NCBI GenBank assembly: GCA_003054655.1
Contig: QAYZ01000016.1
Span: 1 to 64,000, forward strand
Direction of reading: 5' to 3'
DNA from: Spartobacteria bacterium LR76
GTDB taxonomy: Bacteria > Verrucomicrobiota > Verrucomicrobiia > Chthoniobacterales > Terrimicrobiaceae
Length of the DNA stretch: 64,000 nt
Shown: piece by piece, positions 51,896-60,622 of the stretch
How the letters are laid out: every line of letters starts with the position of its first letter
Position numbering within the stretch: position 1 is the stretch's first letter
Made by a program: the position numbers and the translations under genes
Notes under the pieces: generated by a model
What the model saw: the letters and a program-made list of their open reading frames with translations, nothing else
Databases searched by the model: none
Told to the model about the DNA's origin: nothing

Positions 51896-53341
51896 ATGTG
51901 CACGAGGAGCCGAGGGGTTGGCGACCGATATCCGCTGCTGCGTGAAATGCTCCGCGCGGCCGTCGCCGTATTGGGCGTGATCCTTTTGGAAAACGCCGGG
52001 GCTCAAATCGCCGCCGACGGTCGTACCGGGCGGGTGGGTCCGTTCCGGGGCGAGCAGACAACCTTCATGTTTCAGTGGAACCTGTCGCCGGAGGACTACC
52101 TGCAAAAGAACTGGCTCGATCAGCCGCAGGCGCTCGGCGCGATGTTCGGCTTTCGTCCCTGGGCGCTTGAGCATGGCGTGACGCTGGCCGGCACTTATAC
52201 CGGCTCTGTCATGGGATCTGTTCTCGGGGGAAAGTCGCAGGGAGTTGCCTACATGGACGTCTTTTTCATGAGCGCCATCCTGGACCTGGGCAAACTGATC
52301 GGGCTGAACGGATGGTCGATCTCCATCTCGGCCCGGCAAACGGACGGAAGTTTCATCGCCGATATCGTGGGTTCGACTCCGCTGATGAGTCCGGTGTCGG
52401 AAGCCAATCGCAGCTTCCGGCTTGGGCAGCTTAGCTTAAACTGGGAGGGCTTTGACGATAAGCTTCAGATTTCCGCAGGGCGTTTGGTGTTGAATAACAC
52501 GTTTGCCCATATCCCGCAGTCGTCCCTCTTTATGAACGCCTCGATGAGCGGCTATCCCGGGGCGATTTCCAACGACGTGGCCTTTACCGGGACGAACTCG
52601 GCGCGTTGGGGGGCGTTGATGAATGTGCAGCCCGTCGAATACGCCTATTTCCTCGCCGGGGTGTTCAGTGCGGATACGTCGCTGGAGATCAATAGCGCGC
52701 ATGGGTGTGATTTTTCCATGCGCCCGAGATCGGGAACCATCGAGATCATGGAACTCGGTTTATACACGGGCACCTACAATGTGGCATCGGATGGAAAGGC
52801 GGTCGCGCCTTCCGCCAGCGGACCCGAGACGTGGTTTGGGGGGAATCCGGGGGCTTATAAACTCGGCGGCATCATCTCGACCGCGCCGTACGACGATTTT
52901 CAATCCGGCGACCAGGTCTGGGGAAACTGGGGGATGTACGCGACTGCCAGCCAGATGGTCTACCGGGAACCCGGCGGGATGGGAGGGCAGGAAGGGCTGA
53001 CGCTTTTTGGGGCGGTGACGTATTTTCCTCCGGATCGCAACTACGTGCCGTGGTTCTTTATGGGCGGAGCGTTTTACCAGGGCCTGATCCCCGGGCGGTC
53101 CCGCGATCAGTGCGGCGTGGCGTTCTCGTGTGCGTTTTTCAGCGACGATCTGCGGGAGATGGAGCAGTCCGCAGGCAAGCTCGGGCCGACTAATGAGATG
53201 GCGCTGGAGTTTGCCTACTCGATCTCGATCACGCCGTGGGCATATGTCACCCCGGACCTCCAGGTATTGGTGAATCCTGGTGCGACGGGGGCCTATCCGA
53301 CCGGTGTGGTTATCGGGTTCGAGACCGGAATCACGTTTTAG
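51896..53341 (+). CDS. carbohydrate-selective porin (OprB-like)
   Basis: 481 residues. A basic stretch and hydrophobic core (LREMLRAAVAVLGVILLENAGA) form the signal peptide, then an 18-strand beta-barrel-like pattern to the C-terminal Phe (GVVIGFETGITF). QRB-type features: GVTLAGTYTGSVMGSVLGG near 95, LGQLSLNWEGFDDKLQISAGRLVLNNTF near 180, and PDRNYVPWFFMGGAFYQGLIPGRSRDQCGVAFS near 385. OprB porins pass sugars through the outer membrane. It is followed convergently by an MFS transporter. Whether they share a substrate is unknown. Confidence 0.85.
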   Translation: MCTRSRGVGDRYPLLREMLRAAVAVLGVILLENAGAQIAADGRTGRVGPFRGEQTTFMFQWNLSPEDYLQKNWLDQPQALGAMFGFRPWALEHGVTLAGTYTGSVMGSVLGGKSQGVAYMDVFFMSAILDLGKLIGLNGWSISISARQTDGSFIADIVGSTPLMSPVSEANRSFRLGQLSLNWEGFDDKLQISAGRLVLNNTFAHIPQSSLFMNASMSGYPGAISNDVAFTGTNSARWGALMNVQPVEYAYFLAGVFSADTSLEINSAHGCDFSMRPRSGTIEIMELGLYTGTYNVASDGKAVAPSASGPETWFGGNPGAYKLGGIISTAPYDDFQSGDQVWGNWGMYATASQMVYREPGGMGGQEGLTLFGAVTYFPPDRNYVPWFFMGGAFYQGLIPGRSRDQCGVAFSCAFFSDDLREMEQSAGKLGPTNEMALEFAYSISITPWAYVTPDLQVLVNPGATGAYPTGVVIGFETGITF

Positions 53342-54639
53342 GCGGCCTCCTGGATTCGGAATTCCCTTCTCCATGCGATCAGCGAGATCGCGCACCCGGC
53401 GAGAAAGGCACCGCTGAGGATGATCCCGCCGCTCAGGTCACCCAGGCCCTGCGCGATCCAACCCATGGCGACCGGGCTGATCAAGGCTCCGGCAAAACCG
53501 GCGGCATTGACGAGAGGAATCCCCACGGCGGCTTTTTCTCCGGCCAGTACCTCGGGAGGCAAACCCCAGAAGGTCACGGAAAGCGAAAGCATCGCCGCGG
53601 TGGCGATCGTCATGAGGCCGAGGACGATCCAGCGATCCTGCACGACTCCGGCCAGGCCGAAGGCCAGGGCGGCGCAGACCGCAGACACGGCTGCGACTTT
53701 GCCAAAATCGCGGCTGTGATCGGCGATACGGCTGGCGATGACAATGGCGATGGAGCCGAAGGTCCACGGGATCGCGCTGATCCAGCCGATCACCTGAGCG
53801 CTCTCCCAGCCTGGACGGCGAAGGAACTGCGGTAGCCAGAGCACGATGCCAAATGTCCCTCCCACGAGCAGGAAATACGTCACGCACAGCCGCCAGACCA
53901 CGGGCGAGCGCAGCGTGACGAGCGACTGCCGCCAGGTCACCGGGCGCGGTGTGGTGCCAGCCAGAGTCGATGCTGCGGCGATCCCGGTGGCCTCAGACGG
54001 TGCCAGCCATCTGGCTTCGCGAGGAGTGTCGGGCAAGGTTGCCAGAATCCAGAGGCCGACCAGAATCGATGGAGCGCCTTCGCAGAACATGAGGGCACGC
54101 CAGCTTTCCGATTCTCCCGGTGCGGCAAATACCGTCATCAGCCAGCCCGCCAGAGGTCCGCCGATGATTCCGGCGACCGGCACGCCCTGGCCATAGATGG
54201 CGACAGTCTGGGTACGCATCCGCGTGGGAAACCACCAGGAGAGATAGAGCACGATGGCTGGGACAAATCCCGCCTCCACGGCACCGAGCAGGAACCGTGC
54301 GACATACAGCTCTGTCGGAGTGCGAACGAAGCCCGTGAGGCAGACGATCAGGCCCCAGCCAATCGCCAGAAGCCCGAGCCAGCGTCGCGCCCCGATGCGC
54401 ATGAGCCCGATATTGGCGGGGATCTGGAACAACAGATAGCCGATGGCAAAGCACGATCCCGCCCACCCGAAGCCGATCGGGGAGAGACCCAGAGAGGCCT
54501 CCATCTGGAGCCCGGCGAAGGAGATATTGAACCGGTCGAGATAATTGAGAAGGAACGCGACCGAGATCGCGGGCAGGAGATGGCAAGTCACCCGACGCGT
54601 GAGATCGTCTGAAATATCGGGTTGTCCTCCGGTGTTCAT
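53338..54639 (-). CDS. MFS transporter, anion:cation symporter (ACS) type
   Basis: 433 residues with twelve predicted membrane helices. The first helix region has AFLLNYLDRFNISFAGLQMEASLGLSPIGFGWAGSCFAIGYLLFQIPANIGLMRIGARRW, the ACS-family signature (sialate, tartrate, glucarate, phthalate or nitrate-type anion symporters). The helix 4-5 region YVARFLLGAVEAGFVPAIVLYLSWWFPTRMRTQTVAIYGQGVPVAGIIGGP is also typical. The substrate is unknown. Its stop overlaps the porin's by 4 bases. It lies 68 bases before the small membrane protein's 3' end on the same strand. Confidence 0.88.
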   Translation of the reverse strand: MNTGGQPDISDDLTRRVTCHLLPAISVAFLLNYLDRFNISFAGLQMEASLGLSPIGFGWAGSCFAIGYLLFQIPANIGLMRIGARRWLGLLAIGWGLIVCLTGFVRTPTELYVARFLLGAVEAGFVPAIVLYLSWWFPTRMRTQTVAIYGQGVPVAGIIGGPLAGWLMTVFAAPGESESWRALMFCEGAPSILVGLWILATLPDTPREARWLAPSEATGIAAASTLAGTTPRPVTWRQSLVTLRSPVVWRLCVTYFLLVGGTFGIVLWLPQFLRRPGWESAQVIGWISAIPWTFGSIAIVIASRIADHSRDFGKVAAVSAVCAALAFGLAGVVQDRWIVLGLMTIATAAMLSLSVTFWGLPPEVLAGEKAAVGIPLVNAAGFAGALISPVAMGWIAQGLGDLSGGIILSGAFLAGCAISLIAWRREFRIQEAA

Positions 54640-54707
54640 CCCTGATGGTGCAATCGCACCCTAGCCGGGGATTTCGCACTGACAATCTTTCCGCGACTGC
54701 GGAGGGG

Positions 54708-54998
54708 TTATTTGCGGATTTCCTCGGAACCCGGTGCCTTGGGAGCGATTCGCGCCACGATGTAGGCACCTACGGCAAACACGATACCCAGGCCGATGAT
54801 GACGGAAAAGAGGGAGGAAGCCCATGGGGAGATGCCCTGGATGATGGAATCGCCCGTCTCGGCAATCGCCAGCGCAACCCGGGGAAGGAAGAGTATGATG
54901 CCCGCGCAAACAGCGATGAAGACAAGCAGGCAGCGATTGATGAAAAGCTCTCGGGAAATCTCCTCAAGTTTTCTGGTCAGGTCATCGTTCTCGCTCAT
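54708..54998 (-). CDS. small two-helix membrane protein, unknown
   Basis: 96 residues. A charged N-terminus (SENDDLTRKLEEISRELF) is followed by two membrane helices: ~21-40 (NRCLLVFIAVCAGIILFLP) and ~60-83 (SPWASSLFSVIIGLGIVFAVGAYIVA). A short tail ends EEIRK. No known family. It lies between the MFS gene and the large intergenic gap on the minus strand. Confidence 0.6.
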   Translation of the reverse strand: MSENDDLTRKLEEISRELFINRCLLVFIAVCAGIILFLPRVALAIAETGDSIIQGISPWASSLFSVIIGLGIVFAVGAYIVARIAPKAPGSEEIRK

Positions 54999-55481
54999 GG
55001 CGGGGAATACTTTCGAAAATCCGCCGTTTTATCCATGCAGTTTTGACCTGTCGGCGAAGGATGCGGACATTTTTTGAATTCGCTGAGCGGTCTGCCTGGA
55101 ATGTTCTCCGGCGTGTACGTGGCTATCCGTATATTGCGAGGTGGCAGGCCAGCAAAGCAACGAAGTTTCGAAATAGCTAATATTGGCATGGCCCTGCCAA
55201 AGGGGAGCGTGGTTTTCAGAACGTGTCTGGTCAACAGCATTGGCCTCCGGATTCTTTCCGCTCGGATCGAGTGCCAGGTCCTTCATTTCGCCATCGATAA
55301 AGTGTGTGGGGATTGCTGCCCGGACGCAGGCGGCGGCCTGGCAGCCTGAGGGGGTGTCTGTTCCATTTCCTCGTGGGGAGATGAAGATCTGCGGGACCGG
55401 ACTTAGTGTTCGATTTCGGCCTTGCTGAGGCCGCTTTTTCACATGCTTAGAAAAAGCGGTCTTTACCAAAATGTCCTGCGC
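54999..55481. other. intergenic region of ~480 bases without a convincing gene
   Basis: The only long frame (minus strand, 55029-55550) is low in complexity and would overlap the 5' end and promoter of the next operon, so I do not call it a gene. An inverted repeat ccgctttttc/gaaaaagcgg (55431-55440 and 55450-55459) with a 9-base loop may be a terminator for transcripts entering from the left. Nothing else is clear, though the composition (less GC) differs from the neighbours. Confidence 0.5.
55431..55459. terminator. hairpin upstream of the MoxR/VWA operon
   Basis: Ten-base arms ccgctttttc and gaaaaagcgg with loop acatgctta; the T-run lies inside the arm, so termination is less typical. It may insulate the following promoter. 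Confidence 0.35.
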
Positions 55482-55510
55482 TTGACCAAGGCAGTCGCTC
55501 TCCCTATCTG
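55482..55510 (+). promoter_or_regulatory. promoter of the MoxR/VWA operon
   Basis: TTGACC (55482-55487), 17 bases, TATCTG (55505-55510), then 9 bases to ATG 55520. The -35 is 5 of 6 of consensus. Start near the first codon is expected, so the first gene would again be nearly leaderless. Confidence 0.6.
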
Positions 55511-55519
55511 AAGAGTCGA

Positions 55520-57055
55520 ATGGTCCCTTCCCGGATTCCGCAAAAAGCACGGCTGGAACGACGCTGGTGCCGGGAGCGTGCTTTTGCCTCCATCGCCTGG
55601 TGGAGCGTGGCGATTTGCGGGGTGGCGATTCTGCTTGGGCTGGTGCTCGCCTTCATTGCGCTCTCCCGGTACGGGGTGTTGATCTCGCTGGGAGTGCTCT
55701 GTGCCGCCTGGATGCTGGGTTTGGGCGCTGTGGTTCTCAATGTGCTGCGCAAGCCGGGTCTGGGAGCCTTGGTGAAGCGGGCCGATGCCGTGCTCCGATT
55801 GCCGGATGATTTGCTCACTCTCAACGAGTTGACGGATGAGCAGAAAAGCGAGCCGTGGAGGGCGGCCACGTGGCAGAAGCTGGAGGACCATCTCAACCGC
55901 CTCAATCTCCGCGAGGCCTGGCCGGTGCGTCTCTCCCGCCGGGGAGCATGGATGCTGACGGCTGCGGTAATCGTCACGGGGCTGACGGCCTGGCTGGGGG
56001 GATTTCGCTTGCAACAGGATGATGAACGGCTCGCCCGGGAGGCCGAGGCACAGGCGGAACGTCTCGCCGCAGGCGAGGAATTGCTGAAAGACTGGAAGGA
56101 GTTTGCCGAAAAGACGGATGATCCGGAATTGAAGAAGCTCTTTGCCGAGGCGGAAAAGATCCGGGAAGCGCTGAAACAGGGTGATCCGATGGTCGCCATG
56201 CTCGCCATGGACCGCCTCGATCAGCAGCTCAACTCGCTCCAGGCCGAGATCGACAAGGACAGCCTCTCCGCGCAGGCGGGCGGGATTGCCGATGCGATGG
56301 AGTCTTTCGCCGGGGCGGGAGCGATGAGTGCGGCCTTGCGCAACCAGAACTACGAGCAGGCGGCAGCCGAGGCCGAGAAGATGAAGGAAAAGCTCGCCAA
56401 GGATCCCTCGGGAAAGACCGAGGTGAAGCGCGACGCGGCCGCCTCCGAGATGCTCCAGACCGAGGCAAAGAAGGCGGCCAACCGCGGCAATCAAAGCCTC
56501 TCCTCTACGCTGAGTGAACTTTCTCAACTTGCGCAGACGGGATCGGTGGCGAATTCCGATTTGCAGGCTCCGCTGCAAAAACTATGGGAGCAGTATCTCC
56601 AGGAAAGCTCGCGTCAGGGGCGGGGAATGGCCTCCCGACTGGGGAGGAAACAGATGGAGACTTTGCGCCGGCGGCTGCGAGGCGAGGAGCCGAAGGATTC
56701 CTTTTGCCTGTCGCTTTGCCAGTCGTGTCTCAAGCCCGGCAACAAGCCGGGAGGTAACAAGGCCGGGCGAGGTGCCGCGGGTGATCCGAGAGGCACGCCC
56801 ACGGAACTTGCCAGTGCAGGCGTGCAGGAGCAGGTCTCAGGCACGATGACAGACGGCGAGACCGAGGTAACGGTCAGTTCCTCCGCCTCCGGGTCGGGGG
56901 GCGTGGTCAATAGCGGACGCAAGGCGACCTTTTCCGATTATGTCGAGCTTTCGCAAAAGGCCGTCGCCGATGAAAATCTCCCCCTGGCCTATCGCCAGGT
57001 GATCCGAGCGTATTTCGAAAAAATCCGACCAGTTGCCGAAAGCCAGAATCCATGA
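55520..57055 (+). CDS. membrane-anchored coiled-coil protein at the head of the MoxR/VWA operon
   Basis: 511 residues, unrecognised. Two membrane helices near 27-49 and 53-72 and a third near 143-160 (GAWMLTAAVIVTGLTAWLGGF). Residues ~165-330 are charged and helical, with strong heptad-like spacing (RLAREAEAQAERLAAGEELLKDWKEF, AAEAEKMKEKLAKD). A Lys/Arg-rich segment and a Gly/Ser-rich tail follow, ending in an Ala/Tyr-rich helix (YVELSQKAVADENLPLAYRQVIRAYFEK). The stop overlaps the MoxR start by 4 bases. A scaffold or sensor role for the MoxR complex is guesswork. Confidence 0.7.
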   Translation: MVPSRIPQKARLERRWCRERAFASIAWWSVAICGVAILLGLVLAFIALSRYGVLISLGVLCAAWMLGLGAVVLNVLRKPGLGALVKRADAVLRLPDDLLTLNELTDEQKSEPWRAATWQKLEDHLNRLNLREAWPVRLSRRGAWMLTAAVIVTGLTAWLGGFRLQQDDERLAREAEAQAERLAAGEELLKDWKEFAEKTDDPELKKLFAEAEKIREALKQGDPMVAMLAMDRLDQQLNSLQAEIDKDSLSAQAGGIADAMESFAGAGAMSAALRNQNYEQAAAEAEKMKEKLAKDPSGKTEVKRDAAASEMLQTEAKKAANRGNQSLSSTLSELSQLAQTGSVANSDLQAPLQKLWEQYLQESSRQGRGMASRLGRKQMETLRRRLRGEEPKDSFCLSLCQSCLKPGNKPGGNKAGRGAAGDPRGTPTELASAGVQEQVSGTMTDGETEVTVSSSASGSGGVVNSGRKATFSDYVELSQKAVADENLPLAYRQVIRAYFEKIRPVAESQNP

Positions 57056-58071
57056 CTGAAGAGCCCAGAGTATCCCCGGAAGAGCAGATCGCGATGCTCC
57101 AGCATCGTTTCGCCACCATGCAAAGCGCCATTCAAAAGGCGGTGGTCGGGCAGGACGAGATTGTTCGCTACACGCTTATGGCGGTGGTGGCGGGCGGTCA
57201 TGTGCTGCTGGAGGGCGTGCCCGGTCTCGGCAAGACCCTGCTGGTCAAGACGATCGCCTCGGCGTTGCACCTGAAGTTTCAGCGCGTGCAGTTCACTCCG
57301 GACCTGATGCCGTCGGATCTGCTCGGCACGACGCTGCTGGTCGATGATGGCCGGGGGCATCATCAGTTTCGTTTTGAACCCGGGCCGATCTTTTCCAATG
57401 TCCTGCTCGGCGATGAGATCAACCGCGCCACGCCCAAGACGCAGTCGGCCCTGCTGGAGGCGATGCAGGAGGGGCATGTGACCGTGGGGGGAGAAACACG
57501 CCACCTCCCGCAGCCGTTTTTCGTCCTGGCAACCCAGAATCCCCTGGAGATGGAGGGTACCTATCCGCTGCCCGAGGCTCAGATGGACCGTTTCTTCTTT
57601 CAGCTCATCGTGCCCTATCCGGCGGAGGAAGAGTTTGCCCGCATCCTGGAACTGACCACCTCCGGCAGAAAGGAGGAGGTGACTCCGGTTCTCTCCGGTC
57701 AGGAACTCCTTGAGATGCGCACGGCGGCGGCCGCCGTACCTGCCACGGCCACGATGCGCCAGCGAGCTGTGCGCCTCGTCATGGCCACGCACCCGGAGTC
57801 GCCCTATGCGACCGCCGAGGTAAAGCGCTACGTCCGCTACGGGGCCAGCCCGCGTGCCGGTCAGGCGTGTATCGCCGCAGCCAAGATCGCAGCGGCGTTG
57901 GCGGGACGCTTCCATGTCGCCTCCGAGGATCTCATCTCGGTGGCGCACCCGATCCTGCGGCATCGCATGATGCTGAACTTTGAGGCGCAGGCCGATGGAC
58001 TCACGGCTGACCGCATCCTCGATGGCGTGGTGAGCGAATGCCGTGCCGCCTGGGCACGCGAGGCGAGCTAG
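57052..58071 (+). CDS. moxR: MoxR-family AAA+ ATPase
   Basis: 339 residues. Walker A is VLLEGVPGLGKTLLVKTIA near residue 53. Walker B is NVLLGDEINRATPKTQSALLEAMQEGHVTVGG near 115-145. Sensor 1 is PFFVLATQNPLEMEGTYPLPEAQMDRFFFQL near 155-185, and the C-terminal lid contains VRYGASPRAGQACIAAAKIAAALAGR near 260. MoxR ATPases act as chaperones for VWA-domain partners, which here follow in the operon (DUF58 and two VWA proteins). It overlaps the preceding gene. Confidence 0.95.
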   Translation: MTEEPRVSPEEQIAMLQHRFATMQSAIQKAVVGQDEIVRYTLMAVVAGGHVLLEGVPGLGKTLLVKTIASALHLKFQRVQFTPDLMPSDLLGTTLLVDDGRGHHQFRFEPGPIFSNVLLGDEINRATPKTQSALLEAMQEGHVTVGGETRHLPQPFFVLATQNPLEMEGTYPLPEAQMDRFFFQLIVPYPAEEEFARILELTTSGRKEEVTPVLSGQELLEMRTAAAAVPATATMRQRAVRLVMATHPESPYATAEVKRYVRYGASPRAGQACIAAAKIAAALAGRFHVASEDLISVAHPILRHRMMLNFEAQADGLTADRILDGVVSECRAAWAREAS

Positions 58072-58088
58072 TCTGCTTCCCCCGGATC

Positions 58089-58976
58089 GTGGCTGAACTT
58101 TTCCCGGCGGATTTCCTCAAGCAACTGGAGGGACTGCACCTGCTTGCGCGCCAGATCTCGCGAGGTCGCATGCGTGCGGAGCGGCGCAGCGTGAAGCAGG
58201 GTGCCGGGCTGGAGTTTGCGGACTACCGTCAGTTCTCTCCCGGCGATGACATTCGCGCGATCGACTGGAATGTCTACGCGCGCAACCGCCATCTTCTGCT
58301 CAAGCTCTTTGAGGAAGAGGAGGATTTGCATGTGCATCTCCTGCTGGATTGCACGGCCTCGATGGCCTGGGGTGCTCCGCAGAAATTTGACCCCGCCCGG
58401 CAGATCGTGGCCGGGCTGGCCTATCTCGCGCTGGCCAATCTGGATCGCGCCGGCGTGGCGATGATCGGCCCGCATGCCCAGACGCCATGGTCGCCGAGCC
58501 GCGGACGCGCACGGTTCCTGCGCCTCCTGCGTCACCTGGAATCCTGCACCACCAACCCGGGGCCATGCGGGCTGGCCGACACCGTTGGCCGCTGGCTGGC
58601 GACCCGTCCCCGGCGCGGACTGGTGATCTGGGTGACCGACGCATGGGGAGCCGCCCCGGACGATGCCTTCAACGCCCTCGACCGCCTGCGCTACGCGCGC
58701 CACGACATCGGGATCGTACAGATCCGGCATCGCGACGAGGGCGATGCGGGAGAACTCGGCGAATACGAGTACGAAGAAATCGAGACCGGAGAGATCAAGG
58801 CCATGATCGTCGATCGCACGGTGGCCGCCGCCTATCGCGAGGCGGTGGTCGCATATGAGGAACGGCTCAAGGAATACTGCCGCCGCCATGGCGTGGCCCA
58901 CCTGCGTGCGGATGCCTCGGAGCCTGCCGCAGAAGTGCTGCGGCGCTCGCTGCTGGAGGGAGGATTCATCGGATGA
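58089..58976 (+). CDS. DUF58-domain (VWA-like) protein
   Basis: 295 residues from GTG 58089; an earlier in-frame start at 58038 overlaps moxR more and is less likely. The DUF58 core is GAGLEFADYRQFSPGDDIRAIDWNVYARNRHLLLKLFEEEEDLHVHLLLDCTASMAWG near 38-95. It holds the DxSxS-like metal site (DCTAS), then VIWVTDAWGAAPDDAFNALDRLRYARHDIGIVQI near 190-225. It pairs with MoxR in most genomes that have this operon. It lies 17 bases after moxR and overlaps the next gene by 4 bases. Confidence 0.9.
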   Translation: MAELFPADFLKQLEGLHLLARQISRGRMRAERRSVKQGAGLEFADYRQFSPGDDIRAIDWNVYARNRHLLLKLFEEEEDLHVHLLLDCTASMAWGAPQKFDPARQIVAGLAYLALANLDRAGVAMIGPHAQTPWSPSRGRARFLRLLRHLESCTTNPGPCGLADTVGRWLATRPRRGLVIWVTDAWGAAPDDAFNALDRLRYARHDIGIVQIRHRDEGDAGELGEYEYEEIETGEIKAMIVDRTVAAAYREAVVAYEERLKEYCRRHGVAHLRADASEPAAEVLRRSLLEGGFIG

Positions 58977-60622
58977 GTCTGCTCTTTCCCGCTGCGCTTT
59001 GGCTGTCGCTTCTCGGCCTCCCCATCATCGGCTTTTACCTGCTGAAGACCCGCCAGCGTCGTCGCCAGGTGAGCACGCTCCTTTTCTGGCAGCAGATCAA
59101 ACCCAAGATCGAGAACAGCCCGCTCTGGCGGAAACTCCGCCGCTGGTTGTCTCTCCTGCTCCAGCTCCTCATCCTGATGCTTGTGGTGCTGGCCATCTGC
59201 CGCCCGGCCTTTGATTGGGAAAAGCGTGCCGCCCAGCGCACTGTGGCGGTCTTTGATCCGTCGGCCAGCATGCAGGCGGCCGATGGCAAGGCGACCCGCT
59301 GGCAGACCGCCCGCACGCGGCTCGATGAGGCGATAGCCCGCCTGCGCGTCCAGGATGAGATGGCGATTCTCAGCGCGGAAAATCCCCCGAGAATTCTCAG
59401 CGGCTGGACGTCGAGCAAACGGACGCTCCGCGAGGCAATCACCGGAGCAGGGGAGTTGCGTACCGGCACCGACCCGCGTGCCGCTCTCGACCTGGCTCGC
59501 GAGCTGACGGTCGTGCGGGAAAACGCCCGCATCGAGGTCTACTCGGACTCCGTCTGGCCCGAGGTTGCGAGGGATGCGGTGAAGCCGGATCTCATTTTGC
59601 GAGGCGACCGCAACGACAAGGCGGTGAATGCAGGCATCACCCTGCTCGCCGTGCGGCGTTCTCCGGTCTCCCCTGGTGACTGGCAGCTCGATGCCGAGGT
59701 GGTCTCCCCGGTGGCCTTTGCCGGCACGCTGGAGATGCGACGGGATGGCATGCCAATGGACCGCGTGGAGGTAAAGTGCGAGCCGGGGCAGCCATGGAAA
59801 AAGAGCTGGCGGGGCAGCACGGAATTTGGCTCCACCTTTGCCGCGACGCTCCAGGTTTCTGCGGGCGATGCCCTGCCGAGCGATAATCAGGCATCCTGTG
59901 AACTCGCCCCTTTGCGGCCTTTGCGCGTGCTGCTGGCGGGGCCGCCGGACCCCTACATGGAGGCGCTGCTGGAGTCGATACCCCTCGTGCAGACATCGCG
60001 CGTCCTGATGTTTCCTCTCAAGGCTCCCGATGGCACGGACTTGATCATCGGCAGCGGTTCCCATGGTCCGGAGGAGCGGTTCCCCTCCACTCCAGTACTG
60101 TTGGTCAATCCGACAACCAGTGGGCTTTGGGGGAAGCTGGAGGGAAGCTTGAAGGACACCCCGGTGACGGATCTCGACAAAAAGTCCACTCTCGTAAGTC
60201 ATGCCAATCTCGGCTCGGTCGTCATCGAGGAGTCGGGGCAGTGGAAACCCGCCCCGGGAGCCAAGGTGCTCGCGGCCAGTCTGGGGAATCCGCTCATCTT
60301 CGGCCAGTGGGATGAGCGCGCAAAATGGATGGTTATCGGATTTGATCCGGCGAAGTCCGACCTGCCTCTGCGTACGGCATTCCCCATCTTCGTCAGCAAC
60401 CTTCTCCAGTCCCTCAGGGACGAGTCGGGCGGGGGCAAGGCCATGGCCGTGCTACCGGGCCGGGTGGAGTCCGAACTGCATCCCGTGGCTCCAGCGGAGA
60501 ATTTTCAGTCTATGCAGGGCAGTTCCCTGCCTGTCTTTCCTGGCTGGTGGCTGGTGCTGCTGGCGGGCGTGGTGGTTTTGATGTTGGAGTGGTTTTTCTA
60601 CAGCCGGAGGTTGACGGATTGA
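58973..60622 (+). CDS. BatA-N-like membrane protein with VWA-type domain
   Basis: 549 residues. The N-terminal region MSLLFPAALWLSLLGLPIIGFYLLKTRQRRRQVSTLLFWQQI is the BatA_N/aerotolerance-regulator start, with two membrane helices (~8-26 and ~62-82). VWA-like residues follow: VAVFDPSASMQAADGKATRWQTARTRLDEAI near 92 (DPSAS metal site) and TDPRAALDLARELTVV near 165. The C-terminal part is beta-rich and ends in a membrane helix (WWLVLLAGVVVLMLEWFFY). It is likely a periplasmic stress sensor or structural partner of MoxR. The 3' end overlaps the next gene's TTG start. Confidence 0.8.
   Translation: MSLLFPAALWLSLLGLPIIGFYLLKTRQRRRQVSTLLFWQQIKPKIENSPLWRKLRRWLSLLLQLLILMLVVLAICRPAFDWEKRAAQRTVAVFDPSASMQAADGKATRWQTARTRLDEAIARLRVQDEMAILSAENPPRILSGWTSSKRTLREAITGAGELRTGTDPRAALDLARELTVVRENARIEVYSDSVWPEVARDAVKPDLILRGDRNDKAVNAGITLLAVRRSPVSPGDWQLDAEVVSPVAFAGTLEMRRDGMPMDRVEVKCEPGQPWKKSWRGSTEFGSTFAATLQVSAGDALPSDNQASCELAPLRPLRVLLAGPPDPYMEALLESIPLVQTSRVLMFPLKAPDGTDLIIGSGSHGPEERFPSTPVLLVNPTTSGLWGKLEGSLKDTPVTDLDKKSTLVSHANLGSVVIEESGQWKPAPGAKVLAASLGNPLIFGQWDERAKWMVIGFDPAKSDLPLRTAFPIFVSNLLQSLRDESGGGKAMAVLPGRVESELHPVAPAENFQSMQGSSLPVFPGWWLVLLAGVVVLMLEWFFYSRRLTD

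Noticed and set aside
55029-55550. 173-codon minus-strand frame in the gap before the Bat-like operon
   Set aside because: It overlaps the promoter and start of the plus-strand gene, has no domain or upstream signal, and looks like random open sequence.
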